DNA from: Toxonevra muliebris
Taxonomy: Eukaryota > Arthropoda > Insecta > Diptera > Pallopteridae
Direction of reading: 5' to 3'
Assembly: GCA_963691655.1 (NCBI GenBank)
Contig: OY829328.1
Span: 81,100,400 to 81,164,399 of the forward strand
Length of the DNA stretch: 64,000 bases
Part shown: positions 23,366 to 35,725 of the stretch, in pieces
How the letters are laid out: each line of letters opens with the position of its first letter
Position numbering within the stretch: the first letter of the stretch is position 1
Position numbers and translations under genes: made by a program
The notes under the pieces: generated by a model
Told to the model about the DNA's origin: nothing
What the model saw: only the letters and a program-made list of their open reading frames with translations
Database searches by the model: none

Positions 23366-25435
23366 TCTTGAAACTAATAAGGTTGTCAACAAAATTCTAA
23401 CTCACTTTGATGGTAAAGCCGCAAGATTAGTAGCATATGCGGACGACATTGCTGTAATAATAACGGGAAGATGCCTAAATACTCTCAGTTAACTTATGAG
23501 CAACACTCTCAAGATCATTTACAACTGGGAGACCAGTGGCGGGTTAGGCATAAATGCGGATTAAACTAACTTAGTATTTTTTACCAGAAAGTACGAAACG
23601 CATGCATGGACGCCACCGAGTTTAAACAACACCAAACTGACTCTAAAAACCCTTACTCAATATCTAGGGATGTTGTGCACAGCAAATTGCTGTGGAAGGT
23701 TGATATTAAAAGAAGGGTGAAGAAGGCAACCAATGCTCTATACGCATGCAAAAAGTTGGAAGCGCATGGGGTCTCCTCCTCCCTCTCTTATGCATTGGTG
23801 CTACACGCCCATAGTTAGACCTATACTGCTATACGTTGTTTTGGTATGGTGGACTATAACTAAAAAGAAAACATATCTACGGAAATCATGAGCCTAACTC
23901 CAACGGCAGCTATTGAAACTATTCTCAATCTGTCTCAAATCGATCTCTTCGCAGAAAATCGGGCGGCGAAAGCGGCAGAAAGACTACGAGTTACTGGATA
24001 ACTATGCTATAAATCTTTCGGACATAGTTCAATTGATTCAGATTATGTCCCGAAATCGGACTCTGATAAGAGGATAAAAGCTGTTATTGAACAAAATGGC
24101 TGGCGTAAAGGCATGGAACTAGAACTCAAATCTTTCAATATCTTCTGGTGTTGGTGTTTACTGTGCTGAGCTAAACGACGGAAAGAAAGCCTTTCAAGCT
24201 TCCTAATTACTGCAGCATATTTCAGGCAGAAATATTTTCCGCTAGAAAGGCTGAACTTGCAAACAGTGTTGCTACGATCAACTCAACACTACTCAAACAT
24301 ATATATAGATAGTTAATCAGCTATAAAAGCGTTGACATCACTCTGGACATCATCCAAAAACTTTCTTCAGTGCAGAGCAGCAATGGAGAGACTGACTACC
24401 AAGCGTAGGCAGTGTATCTATTGGGTACCTAGTCACAAAAGCATAGATGAAAATGAGACTGTTGACAAAATCGTGAAAAACGGAATTAAGGAAAGGAACG
24501 GAAGATTAAATTGGCGAAATACTGATGTCTTTTCAGATAGCTAATTATAACCTAGAAGCACGCATGTGATTGGCGTAGTAACTGGCCGTAGTTTGGTGCC
24601 AACGCACGCGTTCAAACTAAAACTAACCGAAAACACAGAAACTCAAAAAAAAAAATTTTTCGGGTCTGGAGGTCAGACCATGCTTACTATATGTTTTTGG
24701 GGTCGCTGAATCTGAATTCGAGGTTCAAAATCCCCAACTCGTCAGGGTTCTGACATAACGTCAAGAAATTTCGCAAAATTTTTTTCGAGCTCGGGGGTCA
24801 GACCATGTTTATTATATGTTTTTGGGGTCCCTGAATCTGAGATTTGAAAAATCCCCGCATGTCAGTTTTTCGACATAACCTGCAAATAACCTTGTTAAGC
24901 TAAGTCAAAAACCTGACATGCTGCGATTTTTTTGACCTCTGATTCGGATTCAGTGACCCTTAAAACATATAGTAAACATGGTCTGACCCCCGAGCTCGAA
25001 AAAACTTCTTTTTTTATGAGGTTTTTTGAGGTTATGTCAGAACCCTGATGTGCTCGGATTTTTTGGATCTCGGATTCAATGACAACAAAAACCTATAATA
25101 AACATGGTCTGGCCTCCGGACTCGAAATGTGTAATGAAAGGTGCAGGAAATGTATGGAGCAGAATGCAAAGGAAACTCTAGAGCATTTTCTTTGTTCCTC
25201 TCCCCGCGCTCGCTAGGACATGATTAATGAACTTAGAAGCTCCTTAATTTGAGGGTCTAAACGAGGTCGCTAAACTGAAGGTGGACTATCTTCTAAAGTT
25301 TACCAACCATGCTCGCATCTTAAATGATGTGTACACTCGCTAAATAGTTCCTTTAGAACTCCTATCTGATATCGCTAAGCACCTAAAGGTCTATGCGTGG
25401 CTTCGGCCAGCCATTTCTACCTAACCTAACCTAAA
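23366..25435 (+). mobile_element. old CCTAA-tailed non-LTR retrotransposon, interrupted by a foldback repeat
   Basis: Pieces of ORF2 can be read with many stops: ARLVAYADDIAVI (RT catalytic pair, ~23435), FFTRKYETH, RRQCIYWVPSHKSIDENETVDKIV (RNase H, ~24415, with the GN..AD site degraded) and CNERCRKCMEQNAKETLEHF (C-terminal zinc motif, ~25130). The 3' end is CTACCTAACCTAACCTAAA. The C-terminal region is split by the inverted repeat at 24650-25128. It is the most decayed of the three larger copies. Confidence 0.82.
24650..25128. repeat. palindromic foldback repeat of four ~120-bp units
   Basis: Two direct units on the left (about 24655-24783 and 24784-24890) each contain GGTCAGACCATG, then CTATATGTTTTTGGGGTC or close, then a CTGACATAACST segment. 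Two inverted copies follow (about 24900-25010 and 25015-25128), with CATGGTCTGACCCCCGAGCT and CATGGTCTGGCCTCCGGACT. The centre is near 24890. The repeat could fold into a long hairpin. It separates two parts of the retrotransposon's C-terminal coding region, so it inserted there. Family unknown. Confidence 0.82.
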
Positions 25436-26705
25436 TTCTGTGTCATTTTAAATTTGATATTCAAATGGAAAACAAGAAAATATTTTGACAACTTCTTGGC
25501 AACCATGACACAGCACAGCGAACGATAGCAACAACAACATTAGCCACAAATTCAATCAACACGTACATACATTAAATGATATTAAGCTCTCTATTCCAAA
25601 GCGGATACGCAACGTAATGTTTGACATTCATTTTCATATCATGAGTAGTAAGGTAGCTAGGGGCTGCACTCAAAGCTCATACCGATTTCCAGCAGCAGGA
25701 GCATAACTACATCAACAACAACAACTTTCGCTTACAATTCAATTTTGTATGCTGACAAACGCAGAATACCAAAAACGGAAATATACTGTCATCTATTTCA
25801 AGTTGCACACCATCAAATCTTCAAATGAATGGCAGGGGATTTAAACTCGCTGGTGGGTTTACTGGTTGGCAGGTTGTTTGTTTGGTGTTAGCGATGGATG
25901 ATTCCAATTGTGAGTTCCGAAATTTTCATGAAATTATATGGTATTTATTGATTTTTTCTGTTTTTGTTCTTTCTAATGTCATTTTTAGTTAGTTACTCCT
26001 GCTCAAGTCATCCTCAAAATTATATGTGCGTGTGTCCTGTGGCATGTGAAGCAATTATATATATGCCAGATACTACCCTCAAATCAAATATCCTGAAGCC
26101 AATTATTGATTGTTAGTTAAATGGAAATTGTTGTTAGTTAGAAAAAAAAAAAATATACATAATCGTAATTTAAATAAATAGTTTGGTACCTACTAATATT
26201 TTTTTTTAGGAGTGTATTTGTTGAAAACATATTTTTGGATTTTTTTTATTTATTGTTATTACAATATTTGCTTGTATTGTTATTGCTGTTGTTGCTATTT
26301 GTTGTAGTTATTTACACTTGACATTCATACTGTTTTGCTGTTGTTAATTTTTGCTGTTATTGCAAGTTTTTTTCACATTGTTGGCAACATTGTGTGCATA
26401 CATGTTGCTGTGCTGTTATAGAAAACTCGAACAAACATAAAAAAAAAAAAAATAAAAAAAAATTGTTTTTATGTATACCCATGGGTATAATTCATACAGT
26501 AGCAATAACTTTTACGCTCTGCGAATTTATTTACAGTGGTAGAAATTAGCACTAACTTTTGAAAAATATTAAAAATGAATGATTTAAGGGAGCCCTGCAC
26601 TTTCTCGGTACAAAATTGAAGAAATTTTCATAATAAAAATATACTTTCTGACTTCGAATTTGTTTTTTGAGGTATGGTGGATTAACCCCTTAAAGCTATC
26701 TAAGT
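25436..26705. other. AT-rich intergenic DNA
   Basis: TTG/CTG-rich stretch at 26275-26420 and A-runs at 26440-26462. No gene or transposon was recognised. Confidence 0.4.
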
Positions 26706-28314
26706 CACCAGCATGCCTACACTAAGGGCAAATCTGTAGAAACAGCTCTCCACTCTTTGGCTCACCAGATTGAGAAATCGATGCAAATCTGTAGCAACAG
26801 CTCTCCACTCTTTGGCTCACCAGATTGAGAAATCGATGCACTTTAAAGTCGATGCTGTCTTTCTAGACATAGAGGGCGCCTTTAACAATGTCACACCCGA
26901 AGCAATCGCTTCATCACTGAGCAATCTAAATCGGAATGCTAAAAAACAAGGCAAACAACTCAACACTAGATAACTCCTCGATCAGAAGATTTGCGAACCG
27001 AAACATACTCCCCTTACCGCGTCTATGGAACCTAGTTGTAAACGAATTGCTCATATCTGTGGAAGAAATAGGACGGAAGATCTTTGCGTATGCGGATGAT
27101 GTTGCCTTATCAGTCTCAAGTAAATATCTAATCAAGCTAACAGAACTAATTCAGGCAAGTCTGTCTATTTTAACTAACTGGTGCAGCAGATGTGGTCTGA
27201 ATATCAACGTGAACAAAAGGGAATTAGTCCAATTTACAAGGAAACATAAAATTCCCTCTTTTGACTCACCTACACTGAGAGGATCCCACTGTTACCGAGC
27301 TGTTGTACAGCATGCCAAATACTTAGGCTTTATACTAAACCAAGCGGATGGCTCCAAACTGGACGACATAGTGGGAGGGGGTATCTTTAAAAATAGTCTG
27401 GACATACAAAACTCGTTTCGCCTTCCGGACTACTACAGCGTATTTCAGACAGGCGTAACGGCGATTAAAGAAGTAGCTGACTGGTTGAAGTGCAACAAAT
27501 TATCACAATGTGATATTTATATCTTCACGGATAGCCAAGCGTCCATTTAATCATTTAATACTTACTTACTACCTCCAAAGTAGTGTCCAAATGGCGACGA
27601 TCTCTAATTGAGATATCTGAGCATTTCAAGGTATACTTGTGTTGGGTATCAGGTCTCTGACGTTCCGTGTAATTGCAAAGCCGATGAGTTGCCAAGGCTG
27701 GGTACAACATTCCCTACTCCTCGCTTAGACCCAGATATGCCTATGGCAACCTGCTAAACTAAATATATATACCCCAATGATTAATTTAGCTAACAATAGG
27801 TGGAGAGAAATGTACAGATGCTTTCACACAAAACTAAACTGCCCCTTCCAACAGCCCAAAGAATTCAAATTCTCTTGCTTCGCTAAATAGATCTTTTATT
27901 AGCAACACTTTAGCAATAATCACTGAGCATTGTCTGATCGGCAAACATGCCAGCAGATTGGGCCTACCTACAAATGGTTTCTGCAAAAGCTGTCTAGACG
28001 AGGAAGAGAAGGAGGAAACTACTCTTCACTTTCTCTGTAACTGTCCAGCACTTGCGACACGTAGACTAAAATCTTTAGATCTAGCCTTCTACAACAATTT
28101 AGCTGACCTTAAATCTGTTGACGTCAGAGATTTAGAGAAGTTTATTAAAACTACAAAATGGTTCAACTCTGCCTCAGCTATTTAGCTTACTGTGAATCGG
28201 CTGCCATCAGGGATTCTACAGTATAGAGAACCACAAAAATAATTTCAAGATTAGGCAATTGTGAATTAGCCCACGTGGCACTAAAACGGGCCTTAGCCAC
28301 TCTAACCTAACCTA
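26706..28314 (+). mobile_element. CCTAA-tailed non-LTR retrotransposon with RT-to-RNase H deletion
   Basis: Recognisable blocks are HAYTKGKSVETALHSLAHQ, AVFLDIEGAFNNVTPEAI (first RT Asp), FAYADDVALSV (~27085), GLNINVNKRELVQFTRK and AKYLGFILNQ. The last runs straight into ADGSKLDD, the first RNase H motif. In the intact copy these are about 190 residues apart, so there is an internal deletion at about 27340. Then come FQTGVTAI, IFTDSQASI and, after a decayed stretch, CKSCLDEEEKEETTLHFLCN with its His retained. It ends in CTCTAACCTAACCTAA. A 55-bp tandem duplication near the start shifts the frame. Inactive. Confidence 0.85.
26728..26837. repeat. 55-bp tandem duplication inside the retrotransposon
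   Basis: The segment starting GCAAATCTGTAG at 26728 is repeated from 26783 with one visible change (GAAACAG to GCAACAG). Because 55 is not a multiple of three, it breaks the reading frame. The near-identity points to a recent event. Confidence 0.9.
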
Positions 28315-28561
28315 ATTTAATCTATCGGTGATTTCATCTCAAGGGAACCCACTTGTAAAATCGATTGGATTCAAACTTGCCACACCAAATTTGAACGAGA
28401 TCAATCAAAAACTCGCCGTAAAATTTTGACGTTTTGGTACATCAGTCCCTGTTTCGGATCCATATAACTAATCATCTAATGCATTTATTTTATAGTACAA
28501 AATTTGTCCAATACGTATTTGACAGATTTTTATTTCAAAAAAAAAAAAAAAGTTACCCTTC

Positions 28562-29286
28562 TTAAATGAAACTTCTTTAGCGGGGCTGTGAATTGAAAAT
28601 TTTAAAACGGAAACGAGCTTTCATTGCACTCAAATGAAATTAATAAGAAACGAAGTTATGCAGATGTTAGGGTTTAACGAACGAGGTCATATGGGGATCG
28701 GCTACATACAATCAAACAGAGAGTCGACTTCTCGGAATTGTATTTCATGTGCTTTAGTGAGAGAGCTTTCATGAGAGAGTGAGAGAGATGTCTCTACATG
28801 ATTCCAGATAGAGTAGAACTTTTCACTTATGTGTTATATACGTGTATTACGTTGTGTTTATGCCGATAAGTGTAGAGAGTATGAACAGAAAAAAAGCTTC
28901 AGAAAATAGAAAGAGGAAGAGTGCAAAAACTTCAACAACAACGATTACATGAAAAAAATCTCGTTTTTGTTGCTTGCACTCATACGAAACCAGTAAGAAA
29001 CGAAGCTATGCAGTTGCTATTCGGCTATATACAATCAAACAAAGATTTGACTTTTCGCAGTTTTATCTCTCTTATAGACGTCTCTGCTTGATTGCATATA
29101 GCTGAATTTTCCTCTCTTGTTTTATATACGTATACTACGTTGTGTTTGTGCTGATAAGTGTAGAGAGTATCAACAGAAGAAAAGCAACAACAATATAGAG
29201 AGAAGAAAACTGTAAAAACTTCAACAGATTGTGTTATAAATGTTTTCTAAAAATTTTCAACAAATAATCAACAAAGTTTCACTTCT
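28562..29286 (+). mobile_element. unclassified MITE-like element, copy 1 (two internal subunits)
   Basis: The ends are GAAACTTCTTTAGC on the left and AAGTTTCACTTCT on the right, related to the palindrome AGAAGTGAAACTTCT. Inside are two diverged direct subunits, each with an ATAAGAAACGAAG-type block, an ATACAATCAAACA block and a GATAAGTGTAGAGAGTAT block (near 28866 and 29153). A second copy lies inverted at 35111-35725. It has no open frame of note. Confidence 0.72.
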
Positions 29287-29624
29287 TTTGTGAATGTCTG
29301 CAGATAAATAATTTTTTAAATAATTTCGAGAGTTACTAGAGGAACATGTCAAAGAGATCTCGTTATCACAATTTAAAACCCTATGGCTTCGGGATTGTCG
29401 GGTTGAAGATTTGCCTAATTATATTTGTGGTAAAAAGGCATAATCGGTTCGACTCGACTTAAGATGGAAAATATTTTATCATTTATTTTGGATTATAAAT
29501 TTGAAACTAGTGCGAATTTTTAAATAATTTATGGAATAATATATTATTTCAAGAATGGTCTTTGATTTGCGTTTAGAGTCGTTTGAAACAGTATTATAGT
29601 TTCTATAATATTTTTATTCAAATA

Positions 29625-30434
29625 GGGGAGTGTGGGGAATGTCGAACCATTAGTTTTAACTGTATTATCTGACATTCGATCTATACGAAAATTTTTCCCT
29701 CGTATTATTTCAGCTTCATCTCATTTTTTCATTAGCAGTCGAACCGATGAGACGAATCTTGTGCTCTCTGCAATAATCAAGTGATTTTTGAGATTCCAAG
29801 TGTTTTTGTGCTTTAAAATTACATTGCTTTTTCAACATTTTTGCGTAAAACCAAGCAGGTAAATATTTTTTAAATCATTGTGTGTGAATATTATTTACAG
29901 TCAAAAAAGTTTTTTTTACATGAAATTTGGTTCTGAGACTCATGGGCGGCTATTTTGTAGAACACAGCTTCTGGGGAATGTCGAACCACTTTTTGTGGGG
30001 AATATAGTTATATAGTAAATTATCGACAAAAAATTAGTTTTTAGTAATTTAACGTCAATATGCCGCGTTACGTTGCAAAACATAATCGATCCGATGATCT
30101 CCAAGAATATTTAGCGGCCATAAAGGAGATTAAAATCGACAATCACTTGCGATGTGTACACATTTTACATTTATTTACATCAATATTTGTTCGAATTTTC
30201 TCAATTTGCAAAGTGGTTCGACATTCCCCACGATTTTTCAAAATGACAAAATGGAATATTTTGGTATAACGCTTAAAACTTTACAACAAATTCTAATTTT
30301 TAAATTCTGAAATTACCAAAACGTGGCATTTTGATTCTAGTTTAACCTCCATTTCTCAAATTTTGAAAAATCACGATTTTAGGGTGAGTTATCAGTCAAA
30401 ATCAAAGTGTGGTTTGACATTCCCCATATTCCCC
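29625..30434 (+). mobile_element. pogo-like DNA transposon remnant with doubled ends
   Basis: The ends are GGGGAGTGTGGGGAATGTC and, on the opposite strand, GGGGAATATGGGGAATGTC; all differences are G/A. TA duplications sit at 29623-29624 and 30435-30436. The end motif GGGGAATGTCGAACCA also occurs inside at 29973-29988 and inverted at 30214-30229, giving an inner pair of ends. Between the inner pair, a frame at 30060 starts MPRYVAKHNRSDDLQEYLAA, which resembles the N-terminal psq/CENP-B-type DNA-binding region of pogo-family transposases. The catalytic domain is absent. Confidence 0.7.
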
Positions 30435-30436
30435 TA

Positions 30437-31618
30437 CTATATATCAAACTCGGTTGACAAGAAAATACACTTAAGCTGTTTTTCCTTTTTACCACAGATA
30501 CGAGTATATTGAATGCATTTTTTACATTCAAAATAATTCAAGAATCAGTTTAAATGAACATGAAGAAAATCTGTGAAGTACTAGCATTCGTAATAGTCGA
30601 CAATAATAAATATTACAGCAGTAAATTATTAAAAAAAAAGGAATAACTACTTAAATTAAAAAAAAAAAGAGTAACTTAAATATACGCAGTAGGATACGCA
30701 ATATGTGAGCACACTTTTTTTTTTGTTGTTGTTTTTTTTTCACAGCCAGTCAGGCAGGATAATTAAAACCGCCCCTTGATTACCAACCAACGATTGAGCT
30801 AATAGAAAATATAATAATGAGAAATTGATAACAAAAACAAAAGGCAAAAAAACAAAAAAAAAAAACAAAATTATTTCCAAAAGAATAACAAAAACAAGGG
30901 TTGAAAACATTTTTAAACAATTAAACGCGTATATATTCAAACTGAAAAAAAAAACGAATTCAAAGGACGCAGCGTATAATTTCAAGGAAACTCACTTGAA
31001 GTTCTTTCATTGATACTTAAATATTTTACCGAGTCCGGGTATTGAAACGTTAAATTGTTTTATTGTTGTTGTTGCCGCTGTTGTTTTTATTGACGCAATG
31101 CACGAAAATGAATATTATGGGTTTATTTATTTTACACAGTTAATAATTGCGGTCGATTGTCAATGAAAATTGTGAAAATTGGCGGTCGTGGTGATGATGG
31201 AAATGGTTTGATTGGAACGTAGTTCAGCAGTTCAGCGCCCTCGTGCTCTTATTTCTTATATTATTCTCGTGTATATATAAATTAAACTTACACTTGCGTG
31301 CTAGTATTATTTTCCTTTCTTTCCCCCTTTCTTAATTTTTCGGTTTTTTTTTGGCATATCTTCTACTCGCGCCTCATTGCAACTCTGCATGCGGTTCAAA
31401 TGAAGTCAACAGAGTTCTTGACGCGAGACATTGCCGCAGGACAACGACTGTGGCAATGATTTATGAGAGTGTATGTGTGCTGCTTTTTGTACACTGCTCT
31501 TGTTGTTGTTGTTTTTGTTGTTGTTATTTTTTCGGTGTCATGCGGAAGTAGCGTCACCGTCACCATTTAAATTTTACAAGTAGCATACTTAAGCGCTTGT
31601 CAACTTCAACTTTAAGGT

Positions 31619-31659
<41 letters not shown>

Positions 31660-32319
31660 CACGTGATGCGATGAAGTTATTGTTGTGCCCTTGTTGTATT
31701 TTGTGACAAGTGTGAAAATATCCTGCTGTTTTTCCTTTTCGAGACAAATTAGAAATTTAATTCTTATTTATTTCTTCTTACAAGTTATTAAAAAAAAAAA
31801 AAAAAAAGAAAGGTTAAATAATTCCAAAAATATATGAGGGATAAATGAATGGCGGGGTTAAGTTTAGCGTGCATTAAATTCAAGCCCAATATCCAAATAG
31901 TTTTACTTTACTTTGAAGTTACATTTGACCTTCAGTATTCGTTTATTTTGTATTGAATTTTCAAATGTGACATCAGATTTGAAATAAGAAAGCCAAAAAA
32001 GTGTATCTTTAGATAAGAAAATTAGAATTAAAAACTTAAGCAATCTCAACCAGACTTGATACAGACATTTCTTTGAAACTTTGTTAAGAAGTTTCACTGC
32101 AAAAATATTTCCAGTTTTTAACATTTAGAGTTAGAGTTAAAGTTGAGTGTGATCTGGACTAAACTAAAGCTCTCACTCTTACGAACCATTATACTATACC
32201 CAAGATGGAGGGAGTCAGTAGAAGAAAGTAAAAAGACAAGAAAGATATGTAAGGGGATAAATGTGAAAAATAAAAGTCTAAGGTCGCTCAAACTCGAGCT
32301 TCTTTGTTTCACTGTTGAA
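30437..32319. other. AT-rich intergenic DNA with a TG microsatellite
   Basis: Contains A/T runs, CAA/GTT repeats near 31500-31525, and a (TG)n tract at 31623-31656. No gene was identified. Confidence 0.45.
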
Positions 32320-32520
32320 CCTTAGAATCTCAGGAAGAGGGAGAGTATGGCCATTGTTCAGACTCAAGACATCGCTACCCAACAGCCTTAATCTGATTCT
32401 CGCGAACGCCGGGCAGCTACAAAGATAATGCTCCGTTGAATCGTCGTCCTCAAGACAAGATCGGTCAAACTTGGGGATCTCAGGGTCTGTAAGTAGTGCA
32501 CCTCAGAAAGGTCTGAATAT
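32320..32520 (-). mobile_element. C-terminal fragment of an RNase H-type non-LTR ORF2
   Basis: The minus strand reads DPEIPKFDRSCLEDDDSTEH, then YLCSCPAFARIRLRLLGSDV and LPEILRF. This is the usual C-terminal pattern of this group (Cys, acidic run, H-Y/F-L-C-x-C-P, arginine-leucine block). The reading is uninterrupted over about 60 codons. Family membership relative to the other copies is not resolved. Confidence 0.65.
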
Positions 32521-34018
32521 GAGATTTCATCTCTTACCGTTACGGGTGTTTGTTGAAGGCAACGTGCGTCTTCTCTTGTAAATAAATAAATCCTAGGAAA
32601 CTCTTAGAACTATGCAGATCGGACCCAGTTGAAATATCAGACCGATAAAAAAGTCAGACCGATAATTAACATGGGGAATAGCCCCAGATAGCCATTAGCT
32701 TTGTCGACTGATTTGATGTAATTGCCTTTGGATCTTATAAGTCGAAGTTAGAAATTCTTTCTACCTTGGTGTAAGCTAATAGGTACTTTTCTGATCTGAA
32801 GAAGATGATAAGAAGGACGTTTAACTCCTACTGTAGGCCTAAGCTTGTTGCCCTTTGATCAAGCTCTTATGACATTTGGAAGCAGAGTAACTGTTAAAAC
32901 GAAAAGAACCAGAGTTGTTAGCGGAAAGGTTTCGAATTATTTGCCATCACTGTAAGCAAAGTGAAAAATAAATCAAAATCAAAACATACATAGAGAGAAA
33001 GAAAATAAAGAAAAACTAGAAAAGGAAAAACGAAAAAAAAAAAACAGAACCAGAAGAATGGAAGAGCAATTGCCACCCCTGTATTGTCTATGAAAGAATT
33101 TCGTAGTTTGTTAGGTATGTGTGAAACAAGGATTGCTACAGGCATGCAAGCAAGCAAGCAAGCAGCCAAGCAGTCAGGCAGCTAGTCAGTCAGTCAAACC
33201 AACCACTAACCACCCCTCAAACGCAGGCAGCCAAGGCATCATTACATTACACAAACAAAAGCAAAACAACAACATCACAACAACATAGAAAGGAGCTGAA
33301 TGAGAGAAGCAGCAGCTGCTGCTGCTGCTGTTGAACTCGTGGCGTCTGAAATTCATTCCAGTACCAAATATATACAAAACTCATACACACACACACACAC
33401 TCACGCACATAAACATATACTCAAACACATTCAGTGATGATAAAAGGACGAACAGAAGAAGAGCTAGAATGAAAATGAAGCAAGGCCAGGCGAGGCCAAA
33501 TGCTTGATGAAAAGTACATACTTCTACTTGTTTATATGTATGTTTGTTTGTTTGTATGTGTAAGTGTGCGTGTGTTTGTAACTTGTCGGGGTCGGTACGT
33601 TTTTCGCACATTTAATTTTTGGATTTTGGATTTTTCATTCAATTGCAACAACGACATCAATAGAAAAAGCAGCAGCAGCAGCAGTAACGACAATAGCAGC
33701 ATTTACAAACACTTTGTTGTTGTTGATGATGATGATGATGACGATTTGATGATTGTGATGTTGTGGTGGTGTTTCATTTTCATTTCATTCCGTTGAAAAA
33801 TTTTGTTTTTCTATTTTATATGCGTTCGGAATGTAAGTACAGTGAGTGGTAAAACTATGTATCATTAAATAACAATCAACTTCCTAAGGTGTCAATGGAA
33901 ACAAGTTTTCGGATTTTTATTATTATTTGAAGGAAGGACGATTCGAACGACAGGCACTTCGACCTATAAAATCTATTGCAACAAAGCCCCAAGTTATGAA
34001 AAAAAAAGATAGATAAGA
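32521..34018. other. intergenic DNA rich in microsatellites
   Basis: Simple repeats include GCAA/AAGC at about 33145-33175, GCAGCTGCTGCTG at 33309-33331, CA at 33382-33401, CAG at 33668-33685 and GAT at 33724-33741. Short open frames here follow the repeats. No gene is supported. Confidence 0.5.
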
Positions 34019-34019
34019 A

Positions 34020-34098
34020 ACATACCCAAGCGGAGGACCGAACTCGGGTCTCCAGAGACATGAGTCTAACACTCTACTTCTAGACCACAGTGGCGATG
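34020..34098 (-). other. tRNA-like remnant or tRNA-derived SINE piece
   Basis: On the minus strand the sequence has a box A-like GTGGTCTAGAAGTAGAG and, about 30 bases on, a box B-like GAGTTCGGTCC. The pairing of acceptor and anticodon stems is poor, so I do not call a functional tRNA. Two similar tRNA-like pieces lie at 63395-63470 and 63560-63640. Confidence 0.35.
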
Positions 34099-34473
34099 GT
34101 TTCGGATTTTTAATAAATTCTAAAATTCTTTGAAGAAAATTTATATCTTCAAATCATTTAAGAACCCAAAACATTGCTATAAAATATAATCTTCCCTTTA
34201 TTCATTCTCTAAGTACAACCAGTAACCACTTCGGCAGTTTAGGCAGCTTGAGATTGGGTTGAAATTGTGGTTTAAACCAAGTATATTAGACAGAAGAAGA
34301 GCGCACCAACTTCCTAATGATGCAGAAGTAAACAAATTCGAAGTTCAAAAGACGGCTTCATAAGTTTTTCGATCTTCTAAAGATCTGAAATACTTTTTCG
34401 GATGTTCTCTTATGTGTTAATAAATTCTCCCGATTGTCTTTAATTTTTTTTTTTTAAACTTCCATGTTTTGTG

Positions 34474-34735
34474 CAGTTGGGTGGAGGAAACTGGTGGTCA
34501 TATGGAGCATCCACCTGCAGCCAACATGCTAATTTTCAAAAAAGAATTAAAAATAATCCGGTAGTTCTGATAGATATTTTAAAAATGCAGGATTGATCTA
34601 CTCTTTAATACCTGTCCAGTGTTATCCATATAATGTCTGTCACATATGTACAAAATCTCCATATGACCACCAATTTCCTCCAACTCGCTTTACAAGAAGG
34701 ATATTTTTCAGAAATAAATTAAAAATAATCTGAAA
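34474..34735. repeat. small inverted-repeat element
   Basis: GTTGGGTGGAGGAAACTGGT followed by GGTCATATGGAG (34482-34513) is mirrored by CTCCATATGACC and onward to CCTCCAACTCG (34659-34692). A separate direct pair, GAATTAAAAATAATC-like, occurs near 34540 and 34716. It is probably a decayed palindromic mobile element. No target duplication was identified. Confidence 0.6.
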
Positions 34736-35110
34736 TAAATATGTGATATTTGTGTATGCAGGGTTAAACACCAATATCTGATGATAGTACATTTTTACAG
34801 CAAGTTCTCTAAATGGTCATTAGGAATGATGTATGTACTGATTAATATAAAATTTTTTCTGTTAAATTTACACAGAAATTTTTACATTTTGCGGTTTGCG
34901 TCTTTGCTTAGATATCCACGCGTGGCTTTCTCCACACTATTTAGAAAATCTTTGGGTGGCTCAGACCTGAATTCAATCATTACTTTTCACATATGTGTCA
35001 AGCTTAGAAAATAGTATTAAAAGTCAGTATTGAGTTTTCAAGCTAATTTCTCAGAAAAATAATAAAAAAAATAATAAATAAAAAAATATGTGTCTGCAGG
35101 CACTCTCAGT

Positions 35111-35725
35111 AGAAGTGAAACTTTGTTGTTTATTTGAAAATTATTACAGAACATTTATAACAAATTCTGTTATAAATGTTGTTTTTGCAGTTTTCTCTCT
35201 ATTTTGTTGTTGCTTTTCTTCTGTTGATATTCTCTACACTTATCGCCACAAACACGACGTAGTATACGTATATAACACAAAAGATGGAAGTTCCGCTATG
35301 TGCAATCAAGCAAAGGCAACTTGGTCGGCTCTCTCACTAAAGCACATGAGATAAAACTACGAGAAGTCAACTCTCTTGTTGATTGTATGTAGCCGATTTT
35401 TCACGCGACCGCTGTTGTTAAAGCTTTTTCACTCATCCTCTTTCTATTTTCAGAAGCTTTTTTTTCTGTTGATACTCTCTACACTTATCGGCACAAAAAT
35501 GACGTAGGTCACTTATATAACACATGAGAGGAGAGCATGAGAGAAAACTGCGAGAAGTCGACTCTCTGCATGGTTGTATGTAGCCGATCCCCATATGTTG
35601 ACTTCGTCTGCTAAACACTAACAACAACATAACTTGGTTTCTTATTAGTTTCGTATGAGTGCAACAACAATGCAATTTCAGTTACAAAATTTTCGATTTA
35701 CCCTCGCTAAAGAAGTTTCACTTCT
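35111..35725 (-). mobile_element. unclassified MITE-like element, copy 2 (inverted to copy 1)
   Basis: This is the reverse complement of the family at 28562-29286. Its ends are AGAAGTGAAACTT (35111) and AAGTTTCACTTCT (35713-35725), and it also has two internal subunits, each with ATACTCTCTACACTTATC or a close match. Both copies have CTGCAGA shortly outside the same end, so the true boundary may be slightly wider. Confidence 0.72.
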
